Of a stretch of DNA of 64,000 bases, positions 31,855 through 45,054 are shown in pieces (positions within the stretch are counted from its first letter, which is position 1; every line of letters starts with the position of its first letter). The position numbers and the translations under genes were made by a program. The stretch comes from Tricholomella constricta. Taxonomy: Eukaryota; Basidiomycota; Agaricomycetes; Agaricales; Lyophyllaceae. Below the pieces are notes generated by a model. That model saw only the letters and a program-made list of their open reading frames with translations, did not search any database and was not told where the DNA came from. The stretch is from assembly GCA_013368375.1 (NCBI GenBank), contig JAACJP010000028.1, forward strand, positions 372,001 through 436,000, given 5' to 3'.

Positions 31855-34630
31855 TCAACCGAGACTCTGCGATGTTTCTGCTGCGTCGTGCTTTTCCATT
31901 TCTCCGGGTTGCATGACATCGATGCCCATCTCCTCAGCTTCAATAAAATAAACACCGTCAACTGATCTGCATGACTGTGAGGTGATAGGGGTGCCTTTCC
32001 AGCCGTACCTGCAATCTGCTTGACAGGTCCAGCGAACCATTTTCTAGCACTGACGAGCCAGAAGCCGACGCTATAGGCGATCACAATCCCCACAGCCACA
32101 ATCGAATAGTTGAAGGTCTGGGAGTCTACAGGCTATATCACGGAAAAGAAAAAATCTCGTCAGGAATGTCCTATTTTGGAATTCAGCCCCGCGGACACCC
32201 ACGTTGACTTGGGGTAGGATGAAGGCGATGGATATGAAGGCGATCCAGGCGACGGCTGCAGTCGCGACCGGGAAAGAAAATGCACCGAGGTGGAAGGGAC
32301 CGCGGACGAACTTGTCCCGATAGACGACGCGCAGGGCTATCGGAATACCTACGGAAAGCTTGAGCCTGAGCGGTGAGATGTCTTGAAATTTTGCCCAAGG
32401 ACGGACCATAAGATATGTATAAACCGATTGTAGCGATCGACGTCGCGGCCGCGAACGCAACTGAGCTTCCCAGACTCGGCAGACCGAGGATAAAGCTCAG
32501 GGTGCACGCAAGCCAGACTGGCAGTCATGGTATTAACGAACTCGAGGATGGAGTGGTGTTGGCGTGGACGCACCAGCTCTGATGGGTGACTTCCACGTCG
32601 CGCTGACTTTGTTGAAGAATTTATGGCCTGGGACCCCTCCATCGCGCGCAAATGCGTACATCATCCGCGAGTTTGACGTGATTGAGAAAGTCCTACGTTC
32701 GGGGAAGCATGATCAAAAATCATGGATGACGGTGGAATGGACCCCCACCCGCAGAAATACATGGCGCCAATAACGATAACCTGCAGGTAATCATTATATT
32801 TTTCTCCTTCTTACCCCAGAGGCAGGAAGCTTAGGTGCGCACCATAAGCACGATCGCACCATTCTCTCCAACTGTATCCAGAAATATTTGCGTGACCGGC
32901 TGCCCAGTTTCCGAGGCGAGCGTGGCGTCGAGGTCTTGGATAGAGAAAAGGAGTCCAAGAAGAAGAAACCAGCCCAGGACAGCAGAAACGCTGACGGCCA
33001 TTACAATACCAATGCTTCCTGCCATAGCGGCGTTGTGAGTTTCTTCCGTCATCTGAGAGTCGCCGCGTTAGACAGTGCTTGTATGACCGACAATGAATGT
33101 GCTGACATGCGCGCTGGCGTCGAATCCTTGAGCGTAGCCAAAATTACTAAAGATGAGCTGACGTTCCCGGGGTATATAGACTCACCGGTGAGAGTGTACT
33201 GCAGCATTCTGGTGATTAGAAAGTTCCTTGAAAAACGATTTCTTCCTCACTTGAGCCATTAGCATCTGGCACGATCATCAGTGGCACAGACGTGATATGA
33301 TCAGGGGTAGAACACGTACACCAATGACGACGACATAGGCGCTACTAGCCCGGTCACTCCATCCCTGCCCTGGGGGGCCTGTACCGTCGATAAACGTCTG
33401 GAACACGAATTTCGCAGATTGATGAGTTGGGGCTTTTACTAAGATGGCGACGACTAGGGAAGAGGTTCCGATGGCGTGCCACCATACAGAAATATTGTTC
33501 ATATAATGCAATAAATGCACGCCAAAGGTGTTCGTCAAGCCCTGAGTGAACAGCACCGCGGCGTATATTCCTGAAATGGCTGGGGATGAGATGCTCAATC
33601 CGATGGAATCGAACTGAAGGAGGACTACCGATAGTCGTCTTCGGCGTTGGCACAAAATCAGTTTTCAACGTGCAGGCTGTCGACAAGAAATTTGCACACG
33701 CGAAGCTAGATTGATAATTGAGGTGAGCTTCCAAACGTTAAGAAAAGACACCACGAACCTGATTCCCGTCGTGACCGCAACCTGGCCCAAAAGATTGAAC
33801 CAGCCTTGCTTGCCCATGGTCAGTTAGAATCACAAGCTCTTCAGGAGCGAAACGAATACCGGAAATCCACGAAGCGAGCGGCGCGTTTTTGGGTTCTGAC
33901 AGCATAGCTGCCCAAAAATAAGGCCCTCCAGACGTTGGATGAGCACTGCAGAACAAACACTCTATCGACATTGATAAATGGATAGAAGAAATTCAATGCG
34001 TACCTGCAAACTTCTGATAACCCAGAACGCGTTCAGAGTTTACTGTGTTGGGTACGATGACTTTGAGTGACTTACCAGCCATCGCCAATCCCACCAAAAT
34101 AGTGAAGAAGGCTAATATGGTTAACCATGCTTGCATTTCCAAAAACTGCTTGATGCGCCTTACAAACAACTATCCAGCCCCACACCATCACCGCTGGTCC
34201 TCCTGTGTTCTATTTTACGCGAGCCATGATAAGAGAAGTTCCGGTAAAAACGCATGCTCACCAATCCATATAGGAAAAGAGAAGGGAGGCCAGTAATGAC
34301 GGAGATAATGGAGAATGAGACCTAGACAAGGTAATTCAACAGGTCAGCGTCGGTCGCGTGAGAGCAGGGCGTCTTTACCCCAAAGTTCTGCGGGACGACC
34401 AAAACTCGTTTAGACCACATATATCTAACTAGGATCCAACCACACACCTGCATGAGACCAAGCTCTCGCCTTCCGAAGGAGTCTCAGCACCGGTGAAGAG
34501 CACCCATTGAAGATAACGATTTAAGGAGAAGAACGTACTTGAGCTCCTGTTTGTAACCCATACGAGCAAGCTCAGCCTCGTCCTTCTCCAAAGCAGCATC
34601 CTTAAACTTTGTTTCAACAGATTCCAACAT
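31855..34630 (-). CDS. Amino-acid permease (APC superfamily)
   Basis: A multi-exon gene for a plasma-membrane transporter of the fungal amino-acid/GABA/choline permease group. The N-terminus has KDEAELARMGYKQELK, the classic entry motif. It is followed by exons reading VSFSIISVITGLPSLFLYGL, NTGGPAVMVWGWIVV, SFFTILVGLAMA, CSAHPTSGGPYFWAAMLS and SFACANFLSTACTL. The transmembrane core includes MTEETHNAAMAGSIGIVM, and the tail AEEMGIDVM. At least eight short introns interrupt it, and small exons of 30-60 nt are common. Each join I tested keeps frame, so the gene looks functional. The start at 34630 is the first in-frame ATG; an upstream coding exon is possible. Substrate is not readable from sequence. 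Confidence 0.8.
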
Positions 34631-34804
34631 AAAGTGGTCGATGGTAAAGCAAGAGATACGGTAGATAAGCGACTCACTTGACACTTGGAGCTATTGTGAC
34701 TCCATGCGGATCCAGAGTCCGTATAAGCAGGATGACGGATTGATTAGCGCCCAACTGTCAATGTCCAAGTTCCGCGTGCCGGCTGAAAGGTATCATTATC
34801 ATAT

Positions 34805-35854
34805 TCACGGTCCATAGTTGCGCGACAGAACCATGATAAGCGGGCTGACATTGTGGTTCTTTTGTCTTAAGGCCAACTCGCAGGACGCATCCAAAAAAAA
34901 TGCACACAATGCAGGACTAAAATTGTATCTGGCTGGATTTGGCAATCGAACCACGGCGAGAAATTCGTAGCCATCAGGAAGATCATCCAAGCACCAGCCG
35001 TGGTTCTTCCTGAAGCCCTCCAACGCAGCGATGGGCTCTGCATGGTCAACATAGAACTGCGTGAAAACCGTCGAAACAACGCCAGGCTCAGGACCCTCCT
35101 CAAAGATACTCCCCTTGAGTACCGCTGACTTCAGATACTCAACCGTCGCGTCCTTCAAGATATTCTTGGCTTCAAGTCGAATGAAGTCGAGGTCGACCTT
35201 GGCTACATTCACACCTGGAGACCGTATAAATGGGGGAAAGCTAATGGATTCACGGAACTTACAGGCATACTTTGCCAATGCCTGGCATGCGACGGGATGA
35301 GAGGACACCAGCCCAACGGCCGTGACATCGACAAACAGAGAGTGCCTCTTGAACATCTGGAGAAGCTGCGTGGCAACGTAACGGCGCCGCACACGCTTGT
35401 CGACCACCAGCTGAGCGATCCATCCGACGACACCTGGGTGTTGAAGTAAAAATTCAAGTATTCCATCCGGAGCGAAGACGTTACGGACCTCCTTCATAGC
35501 TCCAAACCGTGGCGAACGTGTGGCCAACCAGTTCCCCGTCTGCATAGCATGTCGCTATAACAATTCTTATCTGGGACGGCAACACACTGGCTCCTCAACT
35601 TCTTTGCAGTCATCTGGACTGACTGCCCTGCCGAATGAAATATGACGATCTGGTTAGTGGCTTACTGTAAATATATGTAGGAACAAACCAGGCTTGGTGT
35701 ACGGGGAGATGGAATTCGCCTTTTCGCCCCAGATTCCACAGTTGCTGCTGAAGAGAATGGCACAGGAGTGGAGAACCTCATCGGAGATACCTGTCCCCAC
35801 TTCAACAGCTGAGAAGAGACTTTGAGGGCGCGTCAAAAGCATAGTGGGCTTCAT
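34805..35854 (-). CDS. GNAT-like N-acyltransferase domain protein
   Basis: Exons start at 35854 (MKPTMLLTRPQSLFSAVEVG), continue with a short exon (MTAKKLRSQCV) and end in the long frame 35535-34805, with an in-frame intron probably near 35220-35265. The region IAQLVVDKRVRRRYVATQLL fits GNAT motif A, where the acetyl-CoA pyrophosphate binds, and AVGLVSSHPVACQAL follows as in similar basidiomycete proteins. Residues after that form a C-terminal domain I cannot assign. The acceptor substrate is unknown. Confidence 0.6.
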
Positions 35855-36225
35855 CGGTAAGATAAGGCGGCCCGCTTGGTGATAACGTTCAAAGTGGGGT
35901 GCTCAAGTGAACGCGTGCAGGCTCGTCATCGTTGTGGTTGTACTATTAATTCTCGGAGGTGAATACTACAAATGAGGAAAATTCCGATTACTTTTTTACA
36001 ATTCTTTTTCAGGACGATGCAATGGAGTTGGGAAGTAGGGAACCGACGAGACGAGGGCCAGCCTTGGGCCAGTCCCGCTTCAATCTGACTCGCACGATGG
36101 TCGAGGGCAATTGAATCGGACCAGGAATTGTGGTGGTAATCTCCCACGGTTAACCCTGCACGCATCCGATGCCCACAGTGACTTGCTTGCATCCCACCAA
36201 AGTGTCGCATTATATCGTGATCACA

Positions 36226-38014
36226 ATGCAACCTCTCACCAGTTTGCCGCGGGAGATCTTGGAAGACATTCTTAGCAACTTGGATCATAAGACCCTTTCG
36301 CGCTGTTTGTCGGTAAGTCTCAGTATTGCTGAATAATGTCAGTAATAACATTAACTTGACCGTTGTCATTCCATTGCGCGTCAGGTTTGTTGGCATCTGA
36401 AGACCACAATCAATTCATCTTCAGAACTTACATATATCATCGAATTGGCTCAGGATGGAATGATCGATAATCCTTCGATGCAGATGTCGCATGCCGAGCG
36501 TCTCCTCAGACTAAGAGATCGACGCAAGGCTTGGAACAGTCTTGACTGGAGAGCGTCATCCGTCGTTCCGATAAAAGGCTTATGCCATGCCTACGAACTC
36601 GTAAATGGTGTTTTCGCCAAAGGCATAGGAGGGCGCGACTTCACAGTCGCCTGGTTACCCTCCGTAGACGCGAAGGGACATCGGCTGCACCGCGACGATC
36701 TCAAAATAAGGCTTAGAGACTTTGCAATAGATCCAGGGCAGGATCTTATTATATTCCTGGAAGAAGACGACGGGTGGGTGGATACATTTGCCTCTGAATA
36801 CGACCTCATCCATCTGCAATGAAGGCCATTTATCAATAATCGGAGTGTTACACTACATGTGCGATCGATCATGACCCATGAAGCCCACCCCAAAGCTCGG
36901 TATCCCGTTCTCCAATTTAATGGCCCCCCACACGAAGTTTTTGGCGCGTTCATACGGAATTTGTTCCTCCAAGTCGCAGACGACATCGTGGCGGTCCTTC
37001 TCTCGACTGGATCACCACGACTTCTACTGTGGAATTGGAGAGAGGGTTTTTTGATCAGTGTAGGTGTTTTGAGCTGATCATTGTGCGCGCTTGACTCCCT
37101 TGGCAGGACTCTGCCCTAGTGGGCCATGGGCTGCCTACGGGCGCTCTGGATTTTTCTTTCATCAGTCCTCGGGCCTATATTCTAATGTGCCCCGAGGGCG
37201 ACGGGTCCATCGTCATCGAAGCCTTCAAGTCTGAGCCAGGTTTTCGTCCTCTACACGTAGCAACCCTCTTTCTTCCAGAACTTCAGGAGGACGCTACGAT
37301 TGAAAGTCTCGCCAACCATACTTCTCCGTTCGAGACCCCATCGCGCGACGAACCATTTTCCACATCGCCCTCTTCTCGCCTCCACGTTATGTCCATCCAA
37401 TACGATGCCCCCGACGCCACCTCCCATACACACATGCGTCTCTTTGTACACAACCGCACGTTCATGAAGTTCGTAACGTCGTACTTCTCGAAAGACTTTC
37501 CGGAACCTGAATACGCATTGTGGATCCAGTGGGGGCCCCGAGCGACTCGGATGGATAAGTCATTTCATCCATATACGTGGCTCCGGTGGGTAACGTTTGT
37601 CTAGATGCGAAACTCATACTTAATTCATGTCATCGATTTAAGGTATGTACACGGCCAGAGGGTCATCTGTCCGCGAGATATTCGCTCTTCTGGGATGACG
37701 ATGACGGTCATGAATTTCAACATCCATCGCGGTGTCACATTCGACCAAGGCTCGCTGCGTCTCTCGCCTTCTTTCCTACCGCAGAATGGTGTGTTTAAGA
37801 GAGGCGTGACGACCTACCTTCCGTTTTCTGTGGCAGCGAGAACCAGCCCTGAGGAGTATTCTGCGTTTATGATCGATGCACAGCGTATCATTGGGCTCAA
37901 AGTTTGTTTGTCCTCCCGTTCCGCCCTTGAGATGTACTAAATCGATATTTGGCTCTTCAGGCTGAGGGACATGTCGACGAGGAATTAAAAGAGTTGCATG
38001 TATTCGCTTTTTAG
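36226..38014 (+). CDS. F-box protein, with one in-frame TGA
   Basis: Exon 1 (36226-36312, 29 codons) and the start of exon 2 (36385) form an F-box: LPREILEDILSNLDHKTLSRCLS, then VCWHLKTTINS. F-box proteins bind Skp1 and present substrates to SCF ubiquitin ligases. The rest, in exons to 38014, matches the long beta-rich C-terminus of Agaricomycete F-box proteins (VLQFNGPPHEVFGAF, HVATLFLPELQ, YALWIQWGPRATRM). A single TGA (36820-36822) interrupts an otherwise continuous frame that goes on in the same phase to about 37050. This is either a nonsense mutation or part of an intron I could not define. Other introns are near 37056-37107, 37585-37642 and 37900-37960. Confidence 0.7.
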
Positions 38015-38780
38015 CTAATCTATAGGATCCACATATCACAAGGCCACGTCCAATGATATTATACTTTATAGTCGTTGTTACCGTGAACTGGCTATTCCTG
38101 TTCAGGGACTTTGTCAGTATGATATATTTACTCGTCTCCTCTTGCCGACTATTGCTTATGCCACGATTTGGTTACGATTTATTTACGACTGTGATGGATT
38201 GAGCTCTTGATGTATACGAGATGTTCGCGGGGGGTAACACATCCATCGCATCCGTCCCATGTAAGAGAATGAACACATTGTGTTCCACGGAATGTATACG
38301 CGTGAGAGGAGAAGTGCGACGTTGAAAAAACAGTATTCTCAAACGGTCTCTCGACGTGCCATGGTTCTTGAAAGGTCATTTACATTCAAGCATCGACTGC
38401 ATCTGAGAACATACGATGAGCGATTGACAGCAGTTTTCGGTGTTCCAGAATATCTCAGCGCCCAAGTTTACTGGAAGGAGAGACGACTTTCCGTACATAC
38501 GGAGTTGCATGAGTTTTGTTGAACGTTGGTCAAGCCTCAAGGTTTCGTTGCTGTGTGACCTCGAGTACTGCTCTGGTACACCCCAAGGCTAGAGCAAAGG
38601 TGAGTCCCATCAGCAGCCGCAACCAAGCGAGTGTCAGAAGGTGAAGGCTTTTGTTGACAGATGAGGGAGATACGAAAAATAGGGATACAGATGCGTCGCC
38701 CGCCATAAATACCCAATAAGTAGGTCAGACCAAGCAACTCGCGATGATGGTGATACAGCAGGCCGCTCAGCGCTCCGTCG
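38015..38780. other. Intergenic, no gene seen
   Basis: The short ORFs on both strands lack family features. I see no repeat or RNA gene. Confidence 0.4.
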
Positions 38781-39200
38781 TTAGAGCGCGGCCGGAGCCA
38801 AGCGCTTCGTAAGGTTACGGGTGCGCGCCTTGTAGGCGAATTTAGGAAGTTCGAGATCGTCGTCATCCGATGAGGATGAGCCTGGAGATGACAAGGCATC
38901 GTCACGGGCGACGGCGACAGTGGCAGTAGTGATGACAGTCGGGGTATGGGCACGGTTTGAAAGGTCTGGTACAGTGCTCAGAACCTGCACGACAACTAAG
39001 TTTGACACTTTCGAGAGGAAAATGCCACATACGGGGAGGACTGTACAGTCGATAGCATGATTGACTTGTATGCCGCCAGTGGTGGGGATTGTGGAACTGG
39101 ACATTGACGTTGAGAGTGTCGAGAGTGCTGCGGCTGGAGGAGTCGTTTGGCTTGTAAAGGGACTGTGGTGTCTCTTGCTAGAGAGCAGATGCGCAGCCAT
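38781..39200 (-). CDS. Small Ser/Thr- and Asp-rich protein
   Basis: The ATG at 39200 (MAAHLLSSKRHH) sits just below a TATATAT stretch. The frame runs to 38781 with a probable 48-nt in-frame intron (GTATGTGGC..GTGCAG, near 38988-39035), giving about 123 residues. The C-terminus has a Ser run followed by DDDDLELPKF and a basic end (KARTRNLTKRL). No known domain. It could be a nuclear or regulatory protein; this is a guess from composition only. Confidence 0.4.
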   Translation of the reverse strand: MAAHLLSSKRHHSPFTSQTTPPAAALSTLSTSMSSSTIPTTGGIQVNHAIDCTVLPVCGIFLSKVSNLVVVQVLSTVPDLSNRAHTPTVITTATVAVARDDALSSPGSSSSDDDDLELPKFAYKARTRNLTKRLAPAAL

Positions 39201-39477
39201 ATATATGTCTGGGGCTGTCCTGTTATTCCACTTCACGACAATGGCTCCACTGTTCACCAGACGCTGTGCATGTCAACGTTGTATTCCGAAAGGCAGTGCA
39301 TTCGCTGCGCCGCGCCGGCAACCGTGACAAGGTAATTCCACAATATTTTTGTAGCCTTACGTAAGTAATTATAATATGTACCGCCATTGCTGTATTTCGG
39401 TCCTATATCCAACCTTGGTCCTGCCTTGTTCTCGCTTACCCCGAAGGACGACCAGCTAGCGGGGAACTTTCAATGAA

Positions 39478-42400
39478 ATGATATCCAAAAGGCTTGCCCT
39501 TCTACTGTGGATATCCTTTGTTCACCTAGCGGGAATCTATCTTTTCACCCGAGGCTTTCTATTGACGCGTCTATCTCTGTCCGACCACACCACCTGCGCG
39601 GACGAAAAATGCACGGTGACACCGACGCACAAGCGCGCTGTGCTGCTTATAATTGACGCATTACGGTTCGACTTCGTCTCTCCGGATCCTCCGAGCCCAG
39701 CTTCTATATACCATCATAATATCCTAACTCTTCCGAGAGAACTGACGGCGTCACGTCCAAAACATTCATTTTTATTCAATGCGTATGCAGATCCTCCGAC
39801 GACCACGCTGCAGCGCATAAAAGGCCTCACGACGGGCTCCCTGCCGACATTCGTTGATATTGGAAACAACTTCGGGGGTTCGTCAATCGAGGAGGATTCA
39901 ATATTGAAACAGCTGCGCCTTGCTGGTAGAAAGGTGTGTTGCGTGGCAGAATTGCTGTGTACCAATGACGAACAACAACAATAAGGCTGCATTCATGGGC
40001 GATGACACATGGTTGTCAGTATTTCCGGACTCATTCGAGACCAACATGACATTCCCTTACGACTCATTCAACGTCGAAGATCTCCACACTGTAGACGAAG
40101 GCGTCATCAAACATCTCTTTCCGTTATTGGAGGATCCGAACAAGCCGTACGACTTCCTCGTCGGCCACTTCTTGGGTGTCGACCATGTGGGTCACCGGGT
40201 GGGGCCCGATCACCCGAGTATGAAGGCAAAATTAGACCAGATGAACGATGTACTAAAACGGGTCGTGGACTTGCTCGATCATGATACTCTGCTTGTCGTT
40301 CTTGGTGACCACGGTATGGACCGCTCGGGTGATCATGGGGGTGACGGAGTCCTTGAGACGTCATCCGCCCTCTGGGTTTACAGCAAAGGGCCCGCGTTTA
40401 CGCAAACCCACATCCCGCCTCCATCAGGTCTCCTCCGCTATACCCGATTTCCTGGGACGTCAGTTCCTCATCGAGCCATTCAGCAAATTGATATTCTGCC
40501 AACGCTCTCCCTCCTTCTTGGCCTTCCAATCCCCTTCAACAACCTTGGGACTGTGATCCCGGAGATGTTTTGGTATGATCGCAAGGGCGGCAATCTCGCA
40601 CATGCTTTGGAGGTCAATGCAGCTCAGGTCAAATCGTACTTGGATACCTACCGTTCTAGTCCGTCTGGCAGCGAATTGGATGACTCCTGGAAAGGGTTGG
40701 AAGCTGCATGGGCGGCGACCCAGGCGACTTCCTTGTCTGCTGAAGCGAAACTCATCACGCTTTCCAATTTCAATTGGGTGGCATTAGCGGCATGCCGATC
40801 CATGTGGGCACAGTTCAATCCTCTCCTCATGGGCCTTGGACTCGCCGTGCTCGGTGTGGGATTGCTAGCCACCTGGTCCATCTACACAGGTCTCTCGGAC
40901 GCCAAAGACCGGTGGGATCCTTGGTTGCGCTCGCATCTCGTTCAGTGTATTCGTGGAATCGCAGGGGGTGCTGTGATGGGTTTCGTTGCTGACATTCCAC
41001 TTGCATCCCATCTTCCAGGCCTCGATACCTTGGACTGTATCCTATTCATGGCTCCCTTAATCTCCTCCCTAATCATCATCAATTCATCGCCGCCACGCAT
41101 CACGCTCGACACTCTCAAATCCACACCAATACTCCTCGTTCTCCACACCCTCGCATTCTTCTCCAACTCGTTCACATTCTGGGAAGACAGACTCGTTCCC
41201 TTTCTCCTCGTCTCCTCCATCATCCCATACGTCTTGACCGGCTTTACCGCGCCCGTCTCCCGCCTCCGTTACCGCATCATCGGCTTCTCCCTCCTCTTCG
41301 CCGCATGCGTCCGGCTCATGTCGATCAGCACCGTGTGCAGGGAGGAGCAACACCCTTACTGTCATGTCACATTCTACGCATCGTCTTCGCTGCCTTCCCC
41401 GCCGTTCCCGGTGCTCGTTTTATCAGTCCCAGTCGCTATCGGTCTCCCATACGCCATCGGGCGTTTCATGCGCATCACCCGCTCCGACGTTGGCGTCGCC
41501 CGGTCCTTCCTACCCATCATTCTGCGCCCATCGCTCATCGCGGGTGCCTTGTACTGGATCATCGAATGGGCCGACTCCGCTGGGGTCCTCGGTCATGGGT
41601 GGGCGCCGCTCCTCCGGCTCGGCAGGACGTGGATGGCGAGATTTGCATTTGGCGTGGCCATACTGGGAGGCGGCGCCCTGTGGTGGGCCGTGCCGATCTG
41701 TCTGGACTTTGAGGCAAAGGACGCGACACCGGGCGAGAAGCGCCAGGTGAATGTGATTGGGTACGCCAACGCGTTCGGGTCGCCGTATTTCGTGTTCTGG
41801 TGCATCGCCTTTGCCCTCGTGTATGCTACCACGCAATTGACGGGCCAGGTCGTTCTTGGGCTTGCGGCGGTTGCGCTGCTGGCGTGGTTGGAGGTCCTTG
41901 ACAGCGTCCGTGATGTCAGGAGCATCGAGGCTGCCTTCGCAACCGCCACGCCTTCGGCGTTACTCAACGCCGATGTCGCCGCCACGACGACCTCGCCCCC
42001 CATCCGGTTCTCCGACATCGTGCCAGTTGCTCTGCTGGGTATACATGTGTTTTACGGAACGGGGCACCAGTCGACCATCTCCTCCATTCAATGGAAGTCC
42101 GCCTTCTTATTGACGCCCACCCTCACGTACCCCTTCGCACCGATCACGGTCGTGCTGAACTCTGTCGGCCCCCTCTTCTTGATGGGTCTCGCCGCGCCGC
42201 TCCTCGCCCTCTGGAACCGCGCGCCCGTGCCCAATATCCCAAAGGCCCCCCCACCATCCCCAGAGGAGGCTGGCACTGCCCAGACGGATGGTGAGGCGCC
42301 GGTGGAGCCGGATGGGCAGGTCAAGGCGGAGAGCACGCTCGCGGCGGTGGGGTACATGGCGTATTACGCGACACTGCTCCTCGGGACGGCGGTGAGCGCG

Positions 42401-42568
42401 GCGATCCTGAGAAGACATTTGATGGTGTGGAAGGTGTTTGCGCCGCGCTTCATGGCTGGGGTGCTGGGCGTATTGGTTGCGGACGCTGGGGTGCTGTTGG
42501 GCGTTGGATTGGGTGTGGAGAGGATCACGCAGAGAGTGGGACGTATGTTTGGGAAGACGGCTGTTTAG
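39478..42568 (+). CDS. GPI13: GPI ethanolamine phosphate transferase 3
   Basis: Exons 39478-39933 and 39986-42568 (52-nt intron) give 1,012 residues, close to the size of yeast Gpi13. The enzyme adds phosphoethanolamine to the third mannose of the GPI precursor in the ER membrane, the site later joined to protein. An N-terminal membrane anchor is followed by the luminal alkaline-phosphatase-like domain: VLLIIDALRFDFV (metal-binding Asp), FMGDDTW, HFLGVDHVGHRVGP and VLGDHGMDRSGDHGG. The C-terminal half holds about a dozen hydrophobic segments. The frame is intact. The strong match HFLGVDHVGHR favours PIG-O/Gpi13 over Gpi7 or Mcd4. Confidence 0.93.
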
Positions 42569-42787
42569 GCTGTTGTCGTAGAATTTTGTCGAGGTGTATC
42601 TTATACAATATTCTATTGCCTACGGTGACCTTTTGCTCTCCTTGAATCTTCTCGTCGAGGTATGGTGATCAGAAGTTTATTGCATTGCGCGTCATGTAGT
42701 CAGATGTGAAACGAGTGTTATGAAAAGGGCGATTGCTGCGGTCCATGTCATGTAAATTCGGTATAACTGGTTTCGACCATTCAGGTC

Positions 42788-44481
42788 TCAACACGACTCC
42801 GGTGGAGTACTCGATCTGAGTGAGCTGTGCCTCCCCAATGAATTAACTGCGCGTCCAAGGTCTTTGTACCAGACGTTGCGCAGGGCAACATTAGAAACGA
42901 GGGCACCGGGGACGCCCCGAGCAAGTGCAGGGGTATTTCCACGATCACAAACGGCGATATCCCAGACGCTGACATTGTGGATGGGTCCGATAATCCCAGG
43001 TGTTCCCTCCTGGACATGAATCGCAAGCCAGGTCTGGTGTTTGTCGTTGTCGCCCTCTAGATGCTCAATCGAGATCTTGTGGAAGAATGTCACGCGCAGC
43101 AGCTCTGCCCCACTGCCAGGTGGCAGAAAATCAGAAGCTTATTCTTTTTGAGATGGATAAGGATAAGGAAAAGAGAGAGGGCCGCCGTACTTTGTGGTGA
43201 ACTCCGAGTCCGATCGCAGCTTTGTAGACCGTGCTGTACTCGAAGCGGACATTTTTCTGCTCTTGCCAGACCCCTTGGCCGACTTTGAAGCCATAGCATT
43301 TTGTCCATGCCACACAATTGGTGAAGGTAACATTATGAAGAGGCTGTGGAGCGCCCGGCCACGCCACAGTGATACCGGTGGCCTCAGGCTATGATTTAGT
43401 GCTGAAAGAATCATCCAGGGCAATTCCAATGGGATTCTTGACGACGACACTGAGATACCTCTTAGAACACGCCATCACTTGTCGGATCAGCTTGAGCACT
43501 TACTTTTGGGACTCCTGGACGTCAACACCATCGTTCTATGAACAAACGGCTGAGACAATATTGTCGAACAGGAAGTAGAGACCTACCTCGCCCAAGTTTA
43601 GCCTGTTGAAGATTTTGGCATGATCAATCGTAACGAAGGTTGAACGCGTTGGCATCAGCATCCACGATGCCCCATCTTGAATGATAGGTCCGTCGAACGT
43701 AAATTCGGTGGTGAGAAGGGGTACGACGGCATGTGCTATGAATTTGCCGGTCTGTGCAGCGTATTTACCATTTGCATCGATGGTCCCTCGGCCGTAAATC
43801 TTGATGCCACGGGAGTTGTACGCCGTTCGGATCCACTCCGTTCCGTCCAGTTGCTGGGAAGTTTTTCTCCACTCCATTTTGTAATCTGCCCTGTTTCCGG
43901 TGAAACGCAAGATTGACCCAGGTGCAAGATACAAGGATATGTGGGAGGGGAGAACAAGGTTACCGACGAGAAACACGCCAGGAGGGACATAGACCACACG
44001 CTTCCGGGTCCGTAGCTAGTACCTGCAGCCGTGAGGGCGGCATTGAAGACGACAGTATGCTAGTAGCGCCTGTAGCTGTGAACCGCGAAGCGCGATACAT
44101 CTGCCATTTGCAGTTGAAAAAAGGAGAATCTAAATCAGTAAGCTCGGGGCAAGTTTGCAACCCCCGACGCCTTCATCTGGCCCCCGGCCAAGCAACGATA
44201 TTGGCAACTCTGCTGATAGCAAGCCCTAGTGGGAAATCGAGAGTATTAGTATCGTCCACACAGTCAGGCTCTAAAAACTCCTCCTTCCGCCAACATCGGT
44301 GAAAGGAAACCCACAGAAGCGGTTGACCAGCCAGGAACGTAAATTTGAAGGGGATGAGGCAGTAGGATGTCTTTTGAAATCCAATTTCGAGTGGACTATC
44401 AGTTGTTAGCGGTCCTTGGCGCGCGGGACCGCGAAAATTTCGGACCATCAACGTGTAGCCCAAGTATGGCATCAGTTGCAA
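42788..44481 (-). CDS. Beta-helix (pectin-lyase-fold) protein
   Basis: The middle and C-terminal exons read YVPPGVFLVGNLVLPSHIS, GRGTIDANGKYA, GENDGVDVQESQ across a 50-60-nt intron, then NPIGIALDDSFSTKSW and VAWPGAPQPLHNVTFTNC, and end at 42788. This is a right-handed parallel beta-helix family common in wood- and litter-decay basidiomycetes, related in fold to GH28 and pectate lyases but without the GH28 catalytic signature that I can see. The N-terminal exon (44481 to about 44173) is less certain, and I could not confirm a signal peptide. A role in cell-wall polysaccharide degradation is likely but not shown. Confidence 0.65.
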
Positions 44482-45054
44482 TTGGCAAGAACAGACAAAT
44501 GCTCCCGCCCTAACATATGTGTTTACAAGCTCCAGGAAAAACCCGGCATTTCAAAAGTAAAAAGGAAAAGATGTTCCGATTATTCCATTGTGTTGTAACG
44601 AGGAAAAAATGAAATACTGGCATTATAGATGTAAGGGACTGAGGATTGGGGGAGGGTGGGGGGGGGGGGGGGGGGGGGGGAAAGAGGGCGGAGTGTTGGA
44701 TTGCGTGCGTGCGAGGAAGGGAGGAAACGGTGAAGGATCAGGTAAATGAAACAATAACAGATACGATACGATGAAGTTGATGTCTAATAATTACTGTCGT
44801 GAATGCGAGAGTCGGCGGTTTGAAAGAAAATGTGTCGCAACAAGTGGAGAATCGAGGTGGGGAGGAGGAGAATCAGGGTAGAATCGGATTTGGAGAACGA
44901 AGTTCGAGTGAAGAATCATGAGCGGGGCCTAAGATATGCACAAAAAAAAAAGGGGGGGGGGGGGGGGCGGGGGAAATGAAAAGCTCGTGGCAGTTCATAC
45001 ATCATGAGCAAGCTAGGATAAATCTGTCATGGTAAAATAGGCAGGCATGCACGT
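44482..45054. repeat. Intergenic stretch with two long poly-G tracts
   Basis: A run of 23 G (44658-44680) and, after nine or ten A, a run of 16 G (44952-44967) followed by C and five G. No gene is seen. Long G runs block polymerases and may also be assembly-sensitive. Confidence 0.8.
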
